Shown: piece after piece, positions 27,269 to 39,140 of the stretch
Layout of the letters: every line of letters begins with the position of its first letter
Numbering within the stretch: the stretch's first letter is position 1
Assembly: GCF_021134715.1 (NCBI RefSeq)
Contig: NC_060021.1
Span: 7,472,501 to 7,536,500, forward strand
Reading direction: 5' to 3'
Source: Daphnia pulex
Taxonomy: Eukaryota > Arthropoda > Branchiopoda > Diplostraca > Daphniidae
DNA length: 64,000 nt
Notes under the pieces: generated by a model
What the model saw: the letters and a program-made list of their open reading frames with translations, nothing else
What the model was told of the DNA's origin: nothing
The model's database searches: none
Position numbers and translations under genes: made by a program

Positions 27269-30200
27269 ATGGACGATGCTATTGATGTTATGGGGGTTAC
27301 CCATGATGAATCCTTTAACTCAGCAGAGCAGACTCCCTTACTTTCCCACAGGCGACTGATTCGTAGTCTGAGTAGTGTCCAACCTCCAAACCATGCTGCC
27401 TGCTTGCGTGTACCCAGAAGACATGTGTCAGAACAAAGTTGGACACATTTGAGTGAATTCATTCATTATGATGAACCTGCTCAAGCACCTACTGAGGAAG
27501 ATGAGGAACAAAAATCCCACAGAACTCTAGGAACAATTGCTGGAGTATTTAGCCCTGTTTCTTTGTCAATGTTTTCAGCTCTTTTGTTCCTTCGAGTAGG
27601 TAAGATTAAATATAATACTTCAGTAAATGATTTTCAAGTCATAATTCTTATTTAAAATCTTTAACAGGGTTTTTGATAGGCCATGCAGGGTTACTAGAGA
27701 CACTACTTCAATTTGTAATTGCCTATACAATACTGGTTTTTACTGTTACATCGGTATGTGCCATTTCAACAAATGGAGCCATTGAAGGAGGTGGATGCTA
27801 TTTCATGATCAGCAGAACACTAGGTCCTGAATTTGGGGGTAGTATTGGTACCCTTTTTTGTTTAGCAAATATAGTAAGTTCTGCACTTTACCTCACCGGT
27901 TGTGCTGAAGGTCTTGTAGAAAATTTTGGACCATCAGGTATGTAATAAATCAAACTATTTTCGTTCTAAATCACTTAATAATTTTGTCAATTTAAACAGG
28001 CTATCTCGTCGATGGAGCATTTCCCGATGGTCGTTGGTGGCGATTTTTGTAAGACAATTTCGTTATTTAGCCACACTTGCGCTTGTACTAAATTACATTT
28101 ATTTTTGTAACCTTAACATAGGTACGCTTCTACTATAAATATTGTGAACAAAGTAGTTTGCTTGATTGGTGCCGCGGCGTTTGCTAAAGCATCTGCTATA
28201 ATTTTGGGTGTTGTGATAATTTGTCTATCGGTTGTACTCGTCTCGTTTTTAGCCCAACCAGCTTTTGAGGTAAAATTTTAATTTTTTAACTACGTATATG
28301 TAGCTTTTTTCTTCTATTTCATAGCATCTTCAAATCTTTATAGGTCCCGATACCCGAAGCCAATCATCTAGTACAGAATGAAACAATGAAAGTGAACGGC
28401 AGCTTCACTGGGTTAACTACATCGGCTACATTTTATGGGAATGTGTGGCCCAATTATGGGCAGGATTATACTTCACCGGACGGTACACTCGTTTCTTTTG
28501 CAACCGTGTTTGGTGTGTTGTTCAGTGGAGTCACTGGAATCATGGCCGGTGCAAACATGTCGGGCGAACTCAAAGATCCATCAAAGAGCGTAATTTGATT
28601 GATGTTAATCAATTTCAGTTAATCTCAGTTAATTTCAGTTAATCAATCAGATTCCGCGTGGAACTTTGAGTGCAGTCGGTTTCACTGGAGTCGTCTATGT
28701 GATCCTGAGTCTGCTAACAGCTTCCACCTGTTCCAACTTTCTCTTGAAAAATGATTATCTCTTTATGATGGTAAAATTATCTTTTCAGTTAAACAAACTG
28801 AGTTTAAATAGAATTGATTACAAATTGATTACAGGGTATCTGTGTATGGAAACCTTTCGTAACGGTGGGTATCGTCACGGCTACTTGGTCGGCTTCGCTC
28901 AGTAATCTTATTGGATCTAGTCGAGTGCTGGCCGCTTTAACAAGAGATGACATATTTGGTAAAATAAAATTTTCTTGCGAAAAATCATTGTTTAATTACT
29001 TTTAGTAATGATGAAAATTTAAAAGGATCCGTGTTGAAACCCGTTCTTCGAGGAACTTACAAAGGGAATCCTTGGTGCTCTGTGCTAATTGTAGCAACTC
29101 TTGTCGAGTTCTGTCTTTTGATTGGATCTCTCAACGTTATCGCTCAACTGAATTCAGTTTTGTTCCTTCTTTCCTACTGCGCAACAAATTTGGCCTGCCT
29201 TATGCCCGAACTTTCATCCGCACCGAATTTCAGGTTCAAACATTTTATTTTTATTTAGCTACGTCTTCTTAATCAAATTGACTTCTTTTTTATAGACCGA
29301 CATTCCACTACTTCTCCTGGCACACTGCACTTTTAGGACTCACAGGGACGATGGTTATGATGTTTGTTATCAATCCAGTCTACGCATCCGTTTCTCTGCT
29401 CCTCTGCTTGATGCTGATAATTATGCTCCATTTTTTCTCTCCCGCACGCACTGCGAACTGGGGATCCATTAGTCAAGCCATCATCTTTCATCAGGTTTGA
29501 GCTTAAATTTGAATCAAACAAGCTGATTTCTTGCGTATTAAAAAACAATTTTTTTTCCCAGGTGAGGAAATATCTATTGCTTCTTGATTCGAGAAAAGAT
29601 CACGTCAAATTCTGGCGTCCACAAATCCTTTTGCTGGTTAGCAACCCTCGTTCTTCCATCCCACTCATTTCCTTTGTGAATGCCTTAAAAAAGAGTGGCC
29701 TTTATGTTCTAGGTAATTTTACAAATCTAATGTCTCTCTGATCATAGTTACTGAACAACCTTACAACGAACATAGGTCATGTAAAGATTGGAACTGTTAC
29801 TGATCCGGATTCCATCACCACGACGGCAGAACACACCGCTTGGGTTGATTTAATTGAAAGACTGAAGATTAAAGGATTTGTCGAAACAACAGTGTCACCA
29901 ACAGTTCGTGAAGGAATGCATCATCTGATACGTTTGTCGGGATTGGGAGCCATGAAGCCAAATACCATATGCCTAGGGTTTTACGACAGTCATCCTCAAA
30001 CAGATTTACTGTACAGGTATGCATACAGCCTGAACCTAGTTTTTTGGATGACTAGACTTAAACCGTTTTCAAACTCTTTGGCAGTTTAAGAAGGGAGAGC
30101 GTGTCTAGCTTAGGAGCTGACGCCAACCTATATCCAGTGCGCGATTCCAATCGCCATCGTTTCGTGTCACCAAGCGAATATGTAGCCATGGTGAAGGACA

Positions 30201-30956
30201 TAATCCGTCTGCAGAAAAACGTCTGCCTATGTCGACACTTTCACACGCTAGATTTCCATTTGATTACAAAGTATTTTCGTCGTCTTCAACTACTTAATGT
30301 ATGCACGAGATTTTAATCAACAAATCTTCGAATTTTTTAGTCAAAAGAAATCCATGTACATGGATGTCTGGCCGATGAACCTGTTTGGAGGACAATACTC
30401 TGACGAATTTGACACGTCCAGCCTCTTCCAACTTCAACTGGCCTGCATTTTAAACATGGTAATACATAGTCTACGTGATACAAAGAATGCCAAAGTCATT
30501 TTTTAAAAAAATTCTTAGGTTCCCGTCTGGAAGGATCTAGAGCTCCGGTATTCCATATTATATTATGTTATATTATATTATATATTATATTATTAGACAT
30601 ATTATATATTATACTCCAGTGTTTTCCTACTGCCTACGCCTGAAAATGAAGACGAGACTCTGCGACGACAGCAACGATTGCGCCGACAACTGAAAGAGCT
30701 TCGAATTAAGGCTCGCGTGGTGGTGGCGTCCTACAACACAGCGTCTGACGGCCAGCAATCATCAAACAGTTTTCAGGTTAACCGTCTCCTTCTCCAAAAC
30801 TCAACTAATAGCGTGGTAGTCTTCCTTTACTTACCTCTTCCTCTTCCGAACCAAAACGACGAAGAATACTTGTCTTCTCTTTCGACCATGTCCGATAGTC
30901 TACCGCCAGTTTTATTTGTACACGGAATCAGTCCAGTGACGTCGACCAACTTGTGA
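27269..30956 (+). CDS. SLC12A9: SLC12A9-like cation-chloride cotransporter family protein, copy 1
   Basis: A twelve-pass membrane protein of the SLC12 family, subgroup CIP1/SLC12A9, which in mammals is linked to lysosomes and cotransporter regulation rather than classical Na-K-Cl transport. Fifteen exons: 27269-27599, 27668-27937, 28000-28048, 28122-28269, 28344-28589, 28651-28770, 28835-28958, 29026-29233, 29296-29494, 29562-29712, 29776-30016, 30085-30270, 30341-30458, 30519-30547 and 30620-30956; 918 residues (human 914). Motifs: [20 protein letters not shown] (first helix), [69 protein letters not shown]-like [12 protein letters not shown], and the C-terminal MDVWPMNLF and [17 protein letters not shown]. 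The 3' border of exon 12 (30270) is less sure than the rest. All phases close, so this copy looks functional. Confidence 0.9.
30555..30618 (+). repeat. AT-rich microsatellite in SLC12A9 intron, copy 1
   Basis: TATTA/TATAT-type simple repeat that makes up almost the whole penultimate intron. Identical sequence at 38295-38358 in copy 2. Confidence 0.8.
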
Positions 30957-31400
30957 ATTTATTTACCAAAAATTCCCTGTACGCGTTCTTTTGCCATATT
31001 TTATTTCTTTGGCCGAAATGTTTTACAAAGTTTTTGTGTCATCGTTACACTTTTCACAATTACTTTTCCCAACAGCCGTTTGTTTTCCTGATCGCTCTTC
31101 AAGATCGTTAGAAAGACTCGTGTTGTATTTATCGATAAACTATTTAAAAATGAAATTGTTGATCCGCCTTACGTTCTTTATGTTAATATAGTCTTTATTA
31201 CGCGTGTTTAGCGCACCTGTTTGGTGGTGAGATCGTTCTGCATCTTGATGGAAACACTAAAGGTAGCCAATTAAATTCTTTTTATTTTCCCAAGTTTGTA
31301 AGCATTTAAAAATCACACAGCAACCAAAGTAAGTATAAGTTTAAAGCACAGCAATCTTAAGTATAATTAAAAAATCGAATAAAAATTGTCGTAGAATTTG

Positions 31401-32476
31401 TTATAGGCATCCTTCTTGCTGACAACAGTTTTTCAAATCGTTCTTTTTTTGCCATATGTCGTTAATCGTACTCTCTTCCGTATCAAGTTGTTGTTTTTTA
31501 ACTCTTAGAATATTTTGTGAATCAAAGGCTCCCAAATACGCAAACGGAGTTTCACATCCTACAGCTTGTGAATTTTTGGATGCCTCTATCATTTGTGCCG
31601 TTTCTTTTTGCCTTTTCATTTTGTTGAATTCATCTTTCATTAGAGTAATCTTCGCATTATTGGCTTTGATTTTCTCAAGGAGCTCCTTCTTTTCCAAGTC
31701 TGAATTAGCAATATCTCGAGCATTCTTGTCTCGAATTTCGTTCAGCAATTTGCTTTTCTCATTTACTAAGGCGATTCCATTTATCCTTTGCTCTTCCAGT
31801 TGTGCGATAAACTTAGCCTTTGTCTCTGTGAGGGTTTTTCGAAGCTGTTCCAATTTTTTAACCCCTTTTTCAACCTCTTCTGCTGAAGATTTTTTTGAGG
31901 GTTCAAGTTCTCTATTTCTTAACAGATATTTTTCATATGCATCTTTTACATACTGCAACTTGATTTCTTCGTGTTTTGACAGAAGCTCTTCAATCTCGAG
32001 TTCAACTGCCGCTTTAAAATCGTTTTTTTTGCAGCCATCTGAAAATAATACGTCCACTTTATCAGCAGGTTCATCCTTATTTTTAATTTGCCTGCGATGT
32101 CTCTCGTATTTAGCGCCTGGCTTTATCTCTACCGCCTTTTCCTCCATTTTTCTGGCTCCGCTCACACTGGGCTTTTTGTCAAACATTAAATAAAAAATCA
32201 GTTATAGTCAACAACCCAAAATTTAGAATTTCGCAAGGATGTTTGATACTATTTTAAATTTTCACAGTGATTAATATCAAACATCCTTCTAGTATTTTAA
32301 AATATACTAGTAGCTTTGATGGAAATCGTACAGGCTAGAGGTCAGAAAATGGAATCAAAACTTACCGAGGGGTCTTTTCCGTGAAAGAAACTAAATAGCT
32401 TGCTAGTAGGTCCCATCATTACGGCAACCAAGATCACAATGGATACGGTAAGTTTCAGCCAATTATGTTTACTCAT
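31401..32476 (-). CDS. coiled-coil protein with N-terminal membrane anchor, copy 1 (unknown)
   Basis: I do not recognise this gene. Best model has two exons: 32476-32366 (37 codons) and 32171-31401, 293 residues. Exon 1 encodes a short basic N-terminus and one hydrophobic helix (LTVSIVILVAVMMGPTSKLF), fitting a signal anchor; the donor is GTAAG and the acceptor AAAAAG is ordinary. Exon 2 is strongly charged with heptad-like stretches (ELEIEELLSKHEEIKLQYVK, EVEKGVKKLEQLRKTL, KNARDIANSDLEKKELLEKI) and ends NCCQQEGCL with three Cys. Alternatively exon 2 alone starts at Met 32186. It is convergent with SLC12A9 (stop codons 444 bases apart). The plus-strand frame opposite it is an antisense shadow. 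Confidence 0.6.
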
Positions 32477-34336
32477 ATTGCCCTGTGTTACGTTTTCTAA
32501 ATTTAAGATGTTAACATATTGAAAATGATTCAATGCTTAGCTTTAATTTTTGTGATTAGGTACAGTACCTGACCGAATAGCAAAATGTGACCGTCGATGA
32601 TGGCTTGAGGTAAGCAACTGAACCTAATATATTATTTTGGTAGATTTGAAACATTCAATTTGAAACATTCTCCAATAACCTCTGTATCGAGTTTAATGTA
32701 GCTTTAAAGGTTGAGATCGTGCCTTTTTTCCAATAGTGAAAAATATGGTATTGTATATCGCGATCGATATCACGAATTTCGTGCCCTTAATGCGGCCAGC
32801 TGCAGGTCGCCCTAATCCGTGTAGCATAACCAATCCGTGTATGGCGTCTCTTGAATAAGGTAAAGCCCCGTCGGCTTTACCGGGCTTTACGTTGTTACGT
32901 AGGCCTACTTAGGTATTAGCGTGATGCGTATTCCTCTTTTCAAATGACGTAACATGTGTCTTTGCTGAATTCTATACGTAGAATTTAATATGACTCGAAA
33001 TATGCTGGGAATCTCTTTGTTTTGTCACCGAATTCTTCACGTCTTTTAGTCATTTTTTCACGCCAGGCTCTACACACAATGCTATTGTATTGCATGCTAT
33101 TTCAAGGTAATTTCTTACTAATTTACCTGTGATTTCACTTTCGAAACTCCATTCGGTCAGCAGAGACATGCGGCTTTGGTTTTTGAAGGTATTTCCAAAT
33201 ACCGCCGACATTAACTGATCGGGTGGCGCGAACACAAACCAAGATTGTTACGTAACCAGTTTTATAAAAATACGATAACTCGTATTTTTCTAGCTTGATA
33301 ACAACTGTTTTTGTCTGAATTAAGGATACCTTAAAGGGTGACATGGGCGAAGATCGTGCTTATTCTATTGTTAAGGTTATAAATCTTTACCATTATTGGC
33401 AAAAAACAGCGTATTGCAGTTAAAGATTTGATCTTAGCTATTTATAATAGTATAATACCCACGGGTACGGGTACTATAGCTCTGGTTTAATGATACCACC
33501 TTTGCTACTTGATTCCTTTTGTATCGTTCAATCTTGGTTATTGGACCGAGTTCGTGCTTATTTCCCACAATGGTGTAAAATTGAACTGCATATTGCGATC
33601 AAGTGGCGAAATACGTACAACTTTTTTGTTTAGGTGAAACCATAGCTGCCTTGTCTTGGATTCTACTGCGAAATATGAAATGTTACCCGAAACATTTCAG
33701 GATCAGAAATCTAAGCTGCGCAGCATTTTAAATAAAGTATGGCCAGTATGACCATAACTTAATTAAATAGATTTTATTATCTGAAAAAAATCTGTTAAGT
33801 AAAATTTACCTCACATCTTTAAAAAAAAATCAAGACATGTAAAAAAAAAAAAGAAAATTCACGGAAACAAACTTTCGCGTTTCATCACTAGATGGAGGAT
33901 TTGATTTGGTAAACAAAAAGTACTGCTGATGTGCTGAACTTGGAACATACTTGAAGGTGCATGAAGGTGAAAGTGATAAGGTGTTTCACATGTGATTGTA
34001 TTTTCCGTACTATCAAAGAGAAATCGTAAAGAATTCGTTTTTATTTCTAGTTCGGTTTATATTTAAGAAACGTGTAAAGAGTAAGTTAAGATAGACAGTT
34101 TGTTGTGTGTTTAAACTCTGAAATATTTGTAAACATTATTTCTTTAATATTGCTATTTGGTCTTAGAATTTTAATTTTGCACAAGGAATCTGCATTACAA
34201 CATAAATGTTTAGTTATGTAAGGTGTGTTTCTAGCCAGGAGCCACACAAGTTTTGTGAGTTGGTAAATTTTACATGTGACTATCGGAGAGTGAATCAATA
34301 TGACCTCTTTGGTTTGCCTTCAGCAGCATGCTGAAG
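32477..34336. other. non-coding part of unit 1 and junction
   Basis: No coding frame. Contains a perfect hairpin at 32859-32881, a strong plus-strand donor (AAAGA/GTAAGT at 34081), a CTCF-like match with one mismatch near 33886-33900, and the junction filler 34324-34336. In copy 2 the same sequence leads into the adenosine kinase gene, so this probably is a copy of its promoter region. Confidence 0.5.
32859..32890 (+). repeat. perfect short hairpin with third repeat
   Basis: GGTAAAGCC (32859-32867), five-base loop, GGCTTTACC (32873-32881), directly followed by GGGCTTTAC (32882-32890), which can pair with the same left arm. Copy 2 has it at 40599-40630. Confidence 0.7.
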
Positions 34337-34936
34337 TCTTGGTTGACCCTTTTCCGTCCCTTTCCGTGAATCTCACGTGCAGTTTTTTCCCATTTTATAA
34401 GCCATCACGTTTTTATTACATTCACTTTTTCTCCCATCTTTGATTGTGATCGCCAATTCCATTTTTTCTTATCTCTTTCATTACATTAGGTGACTTGATG
34501 TGGTTGTTGTGCATTGTTGATGACGAGGAAATAGAATTCTTTTGTTAACTGATTTCATTTTTATTTTTATTCGGGAAACCAATTCAAAGAGGAGTTGGAA
34601 ATTTGGAATCATGTGGTTTCCTTTTCCGGTTACGCAATGAACGCCTCTACGCTCTCTGGTGTTCTACTTTCTAATCATGAAAGCAGACGGCATTATGACT
34701 TTTTATATTTTTATTGTGTATTATAATCTGATCGTGTCAGTGTGATTGAAGTATCGGGCCGTCTGACACTACTCTATAAACCTGTGGAGGAGTGGGTGTG
34801 TTTATTCAAACACAGCTTTCCAAGTCCTTGGATAGTATTGTTCGACTTGTCAAACAAGAAAGTAAAATTTAGTTTTTAACTGTAAAACTCAATTAATGTC
34901 TCACGTAAATGTTTTTTTTTTTTCAACTAAATTAGA

Positions 34937-37900
34937 ATGGACGATGCTATTGATGTTATGGGGGTTACCCATGATGAATCCTTTAACTCAGCAGAGCAGA
35001 CTCCCTTACTTTCCCACAGGCGACTGATTCGTAGTCTGAGTAGTGTCCAACCTCCAAACCATGCTGCCCTGCGTGTACCCAGAAGACATGTGTCAGAACA
35101 AAGTTGGACACATTTTGAGTGAATTCATTCATTACGATGAACCTGCTCAAACACCTACTGAGGAAGATGAGGAACAAAAATCCCACAGAACTCTAGGAAC
35201 AATTGCTGGAGTATTTAGCCCTGTTTCTTTGTCAATGTTTTCAGCTCTTTTGTTCCTTCGAGTAGGTAAGATTCAATATAATACTTCAGTAAATGATTTT
35301 CAAGTCATAATTCTTATTTAAAATCTTTAACAGGGTTTTTGATAGGCCATGCAGGGTTACTAGAGACACTACTTCAATTTGTAATTGCCTATACAATACT
35401 GGTTTTTACTGTTACATCGGTATGTGCCATTTCAACAAATGGAGCCATTGAAGGAGGTGGATGCTATTTCATGATCAGCAGAACACTAGGTCCTGAATTT
35501 GGGGGTAGTATTGGTACCCTTTTTTGTTTAGCAAATATAGTAAGTTCTGCCCTTTACCTCACTGGTGAGTATTTGAATGTGAATCAATAATGTGAATCAA
35601 TATGTAATCATTCATTACTCACTATATTCAGGTTGTGCTTGTAGAAAATTTTGGACCATCAGGTATGTAATAAATCAAACTATTTTCGTTCGAAATCACT
35701 TAATAATTGTGTCAATTTAAAGAGGCTATCTCGTCGATGGAGCATTTCCCGATGGTCGTTGGTGGCGATTTTTGTAAGACAATTTCGTTATTTAGCCACA
35801 CTTATATTAAATACTTATATTAAATTACATTTATATTTGTAACTGTTTAATAGGTACGCTTCTACAATAAATATTGTGAACATTGTAGTTTGCTTGATTG
35901 GTGCCGCAGCGTTTGCTAAAGCATCTGCTATAATTTTGGGTGTTGTGATAATTTGTCTATCGGTTGTACTCGTCTCGTTTTTAGCCCAACCAGCTTTTGA
36001 GGTAAAATTTTAATTTTTTAACTACGTATATGTAGCTTTTTTCTTCTATTTCATAGCATCTTCAAATCTCTATCTATTTATAGGTCCCGATACCCGAAGC
36101 CAATCATCTAGTACAGAATGAAACAATGAAAGTGAACGGCAGCTTCACTGGGTTAACTACATCGGCTACATTTTATGGGAATGTGTGGCCCAATTATGGG
36201 CAGGATTATACTTCACCGGACGGTACACTCGTTTCTTTTGCAACCGTGTTTGGTGTGTTGTTCAGTGGAGTCACTGGAATCATGGCCGGTGCAAACATGT
36301 CGGGCGAACTCAAAGATCCATCAAAGAGCGTAATTTGATTGATGTTAATCAATTTCAGTTAATCTCAGTTAATTTCAGTTAATCAATCAGATTCCGCGTG
36401 GAACTTTGAGTGCAGTCGGTTTCACTGGAGTCGTCTATGTGATCCTGAGTCTGCTAACAGCTTCCACCTGTTCCAACTTTCTCTTGAAAAATGATTATCT
36501 CTTTATGATGGTAAAATTATCTTTTCAGTTAAACAAACTGAGTTTAAATAGAATTGATTACAAATTGATTACAGGGTATCTGTGTATGGAAACCTTTCGT
36601 AACGGTGGGTATCGTCACGGCTACTTGGTCGGCTTCGCTCAGTAATCTTATTGGATCTAGTCGAGTGCTGGCCGCTTTAACAAGAGATGACATATTTGGT
36701 AAAATAAAATTTTCTTGCGAAAAATCATTGTTTAATTACTTTTAGTAATGATGAAAATTTAAAAGGATCCGTGTTGAAACCCGTTCTTCGAGGAACTTAC
36801 AAAGGGAATCCTTGGTGCTCTGTGCTAATTGTAGCAACTCTTGTCGAGTTCTGTCTTTTGATTGGATCTCTCAACGTTATCGCTCAACTGAATTCAGTTT
36901 TGTTCCTTCTTTCCTACTGCGCAACAAATTTGGCCTGCCTTATGCCCGAACTTTCATCCGCACCGAATTTCAGGTTCAAACATTTTATTTTTATTTAGCT
37001 ACGTCTTCTTAATCAAATTGACTTCTTTTTTATAGACCGACATTCCACTACTTCTCCTGGCACACTGCACTTTTAGGACTCACAGGGACGATGGTTATGA
37101 TGTTTGTTATCAATCCAGTCTACGCATCCGTTTCTCTGCTCCTCTGCTTGATGCTGATAATTATGCTCCATTTTTTCTCTCCCGCACGCACTGCGAACTG
37201 GGGATCCATTAGTCAAGCCATCATCTTTCATCAGGTTTGAGCTTAAATTTGAATCAAACAAGCTGATTTCTTGCGTATTAAAAAACAATTTTTTTTCCCA
37301 GGTGAGGAAATATCTATTGCTTCTTGATTCGAGAAAAGATCACGTCAAATTCTGGCGTCCACAAATCCTTTTGCTGGTTAGCAACCCTCGTTCTTCCATC
37401 CCACTCATTTCCTTTGTGAATGCCTTAAAAAAGAGTGGCCTTTATGTTCTAGGTAATTTTACAAATCTAATGTCTCTCTGATCATAGTTACTGAACAACC
37501 TTACAACGAACATAGGTCATGTAAAGATTGGAACTGTTACTGATCCGGATTCCATCACCACGACGGCAGAACACACCGCTTGGGTTGATTTAATTGAAAG
37601 ACTGAAGATTAAAGGATTTGTCGAAACAACAGTGTCACCAACAGTTCGTGAAGGAATGCATCATCTGATACGTTTGTCGGGATTGGGAGCCATGAAGCCA
37701 AATACCATATGCCTAGGGTTTTACGACAGTCATCCTCAAACAGATTTACTGTACAGGTATGCATACAGCCTGAACCTAGTTTTTTGGATGACTAGACTTA
37801 AACCGTTTTCAAACTCTTTGGCAGTTTAAGAAGGGAGAGCGTGTCTAGCTTAGGAGCTGACGCCAACCTATATCCAGTGCGCGATTCCAATCGCCATCGT

Positions 37901-38696
37901 TTCGTGTCACCAAGCGAATATGTAGCCATGGTGAAGGACATAATCCGTCTGCAGAAAAACGTCTGCCTATGTCGACACTTTCACACGCTAGATTTCCATT
38001 TGATTACAAAGTATTTTCGTCGTCTTCAACTACTTAATGTATGCACGAGATTTTAATCAACAAATCTTCGAATTTTTTAGTCAAAAGAAATCCATGTACA
38101 TGGATGTCTGGCCGATGAACCTGTTTGGAGGACAATACTCTGACGAATTTGACACGTCCAGCCTCTTCCAACTTCAACTGGCCTGCATTTTAAACATGGT
38201 AATACATAGTCTACGTGATACAAAGAATGCCAAAGTCATTTTTTAAAAAAATTCTTAGGTTCCCGTCTGGAAGGATCTAGAGCTCCGGTATTCCATATTA
38301 TATTATGTTATATTATATTATATATTATATTATTAGACATATTATATATTATACTCCAGTGTTTTCCTACTGCCTACGCCTGAAAATGAAGACGAGACTC
38401 TGCGACGACAGCAACGATTGCGCCGACAACTGAAAGAGCTTCGAATTAAGGCTCGCGTGGTGGTGGCGTCCTACAACACAGCGTCTGACGGCCAGCAATC
38501 ATCAAACAGTTTTCAGGTTAACCGTCTCCTTCTCCAAAACTCAACTAATAGCGTGGTAGTCTTCCTTTACTTACCTCTTCCTCTTCCGAACCAAAACGAC
38601 GAAGAATACTTGTCTTCTCTTTCGACCATGTCCGATAGTCTACCGCCAGTTTTATTTGTACACGGAATCAGTCCAGTGACGTCGACCAACTTGTGA
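34937..38696 (+). pseudogene. SLC12A9-like gene, copy 2, with frameshifts and an extra intron
   Basis: Same gene as 27269-30956. Exons by homology: 34937-35265, 35334-35564, 35632-35662, 35725-35773, 35854-36001, 36084-36329, 36391-36510, 36575-36698, 36766-36973, 37036-37234, 37302-37452, 37516-37756, 37825-38010, 38081-38198, 38259-38287 and 38360-38696. Lesions: one extra T in the run at 35114-35117 (stop soon after WTHFE); an 8-base deletion in the exon at 35632; acceptor CAG changed to GAG before 35725. The indels do not compensate, and the shifted frame stops in the exon at 35854. Relative to copy 1 an additional GT-AG intron of 67 bases (35565-35631) splits the second exon. From the exon at 36084 on it matches copy 1 exactly. 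It could still be expressed as a truncated product, or the lesions may be assembly errors. Confidence 0.75.
35565..35631 (+). other. extra intron present only in SLC12A9 copy 2
   Basis: 67 bases, donor CTG/GTGAGT, acceptor ATATTCAG/GT, inserted between codons for LT and G at the place where copy 1 reads CTCACCGGTTGTGC without a break. It contains a 13-base direct tandem repeat, ATGTGAATCAATA, at 35577-35589 and 35590-35602. Confidence 0.8.
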
Positions 38697-39140
38697 ATTT
38701 ATTTACCAAAAATTCCCTGTACGCGTTCTTTTGCCATATTTTATTTCTTTGGCCGAAATGTTTTACAAAGTTTTTGTGTCATCGTTACACTTTTCACAAT
38801 TACTTTTCCCAACAGCCGTTTGTTTTCCTGATCGCTCTTCAAGATCGTTAGAAAGACTCGTGTTGTATTTATCGATAAACTATTTAAAAATGAAATTGTT
38901 GATCCGCCTTACGTTCTTTATGTTAATATAGTCTTTATTACGCGTGTTTAGCGCACCTGTTTGGTGGTGAGATCGTTCTGCATCTTGATGGAAACACTAA
39001 AGGTAGCCAATTAAATTCTTTTTATTTTCCCAAGTTTGTAAGCATTTAAAAATCACACAGCAACCAAAGTAAGTATAAGTTTAAAGCACAGCAATCTTAA
39101 GTATAATTAAAAAATCGAATAAAAATTGTCGTAGAATTTG

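Larger units (their letters stand above)
26667..34323 (+). repeat. tandem duplication unit, copy 1 (7.66 kb)
   Basis: Aligns to 34337-42063. The offset is 7670 bases at the left edge, drifts with small indels, and is constant at 7740 from 28344 to the end. It contains an intact SLC12A9-like gene, the minus-strand coiled-coil gene and an upstream region leading to a pyrimidine-rich CTTCAG. It is followed by 13 bases (34324-34336) before copy 2 starts. Confidence 0.95.

Noticed and set aside
32186-32186. Met at 32186 as the sole start of the coiled-coil gene
   Set aside because: Possible, but the upstream exon 32476-32366 has a clean hydrophobic helix, a good donor and matching phase; kept as an alternative only.
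31456-32193. 245-codon open frame on the plus strand (and its twin at 39196-39933)
   Set aside because: It is the exact antisense of the charged coiled-coil exon; its Ser/Phe/Cys-rich, family-less composition is what the reverse of Lys/Glu-rich coding gives.
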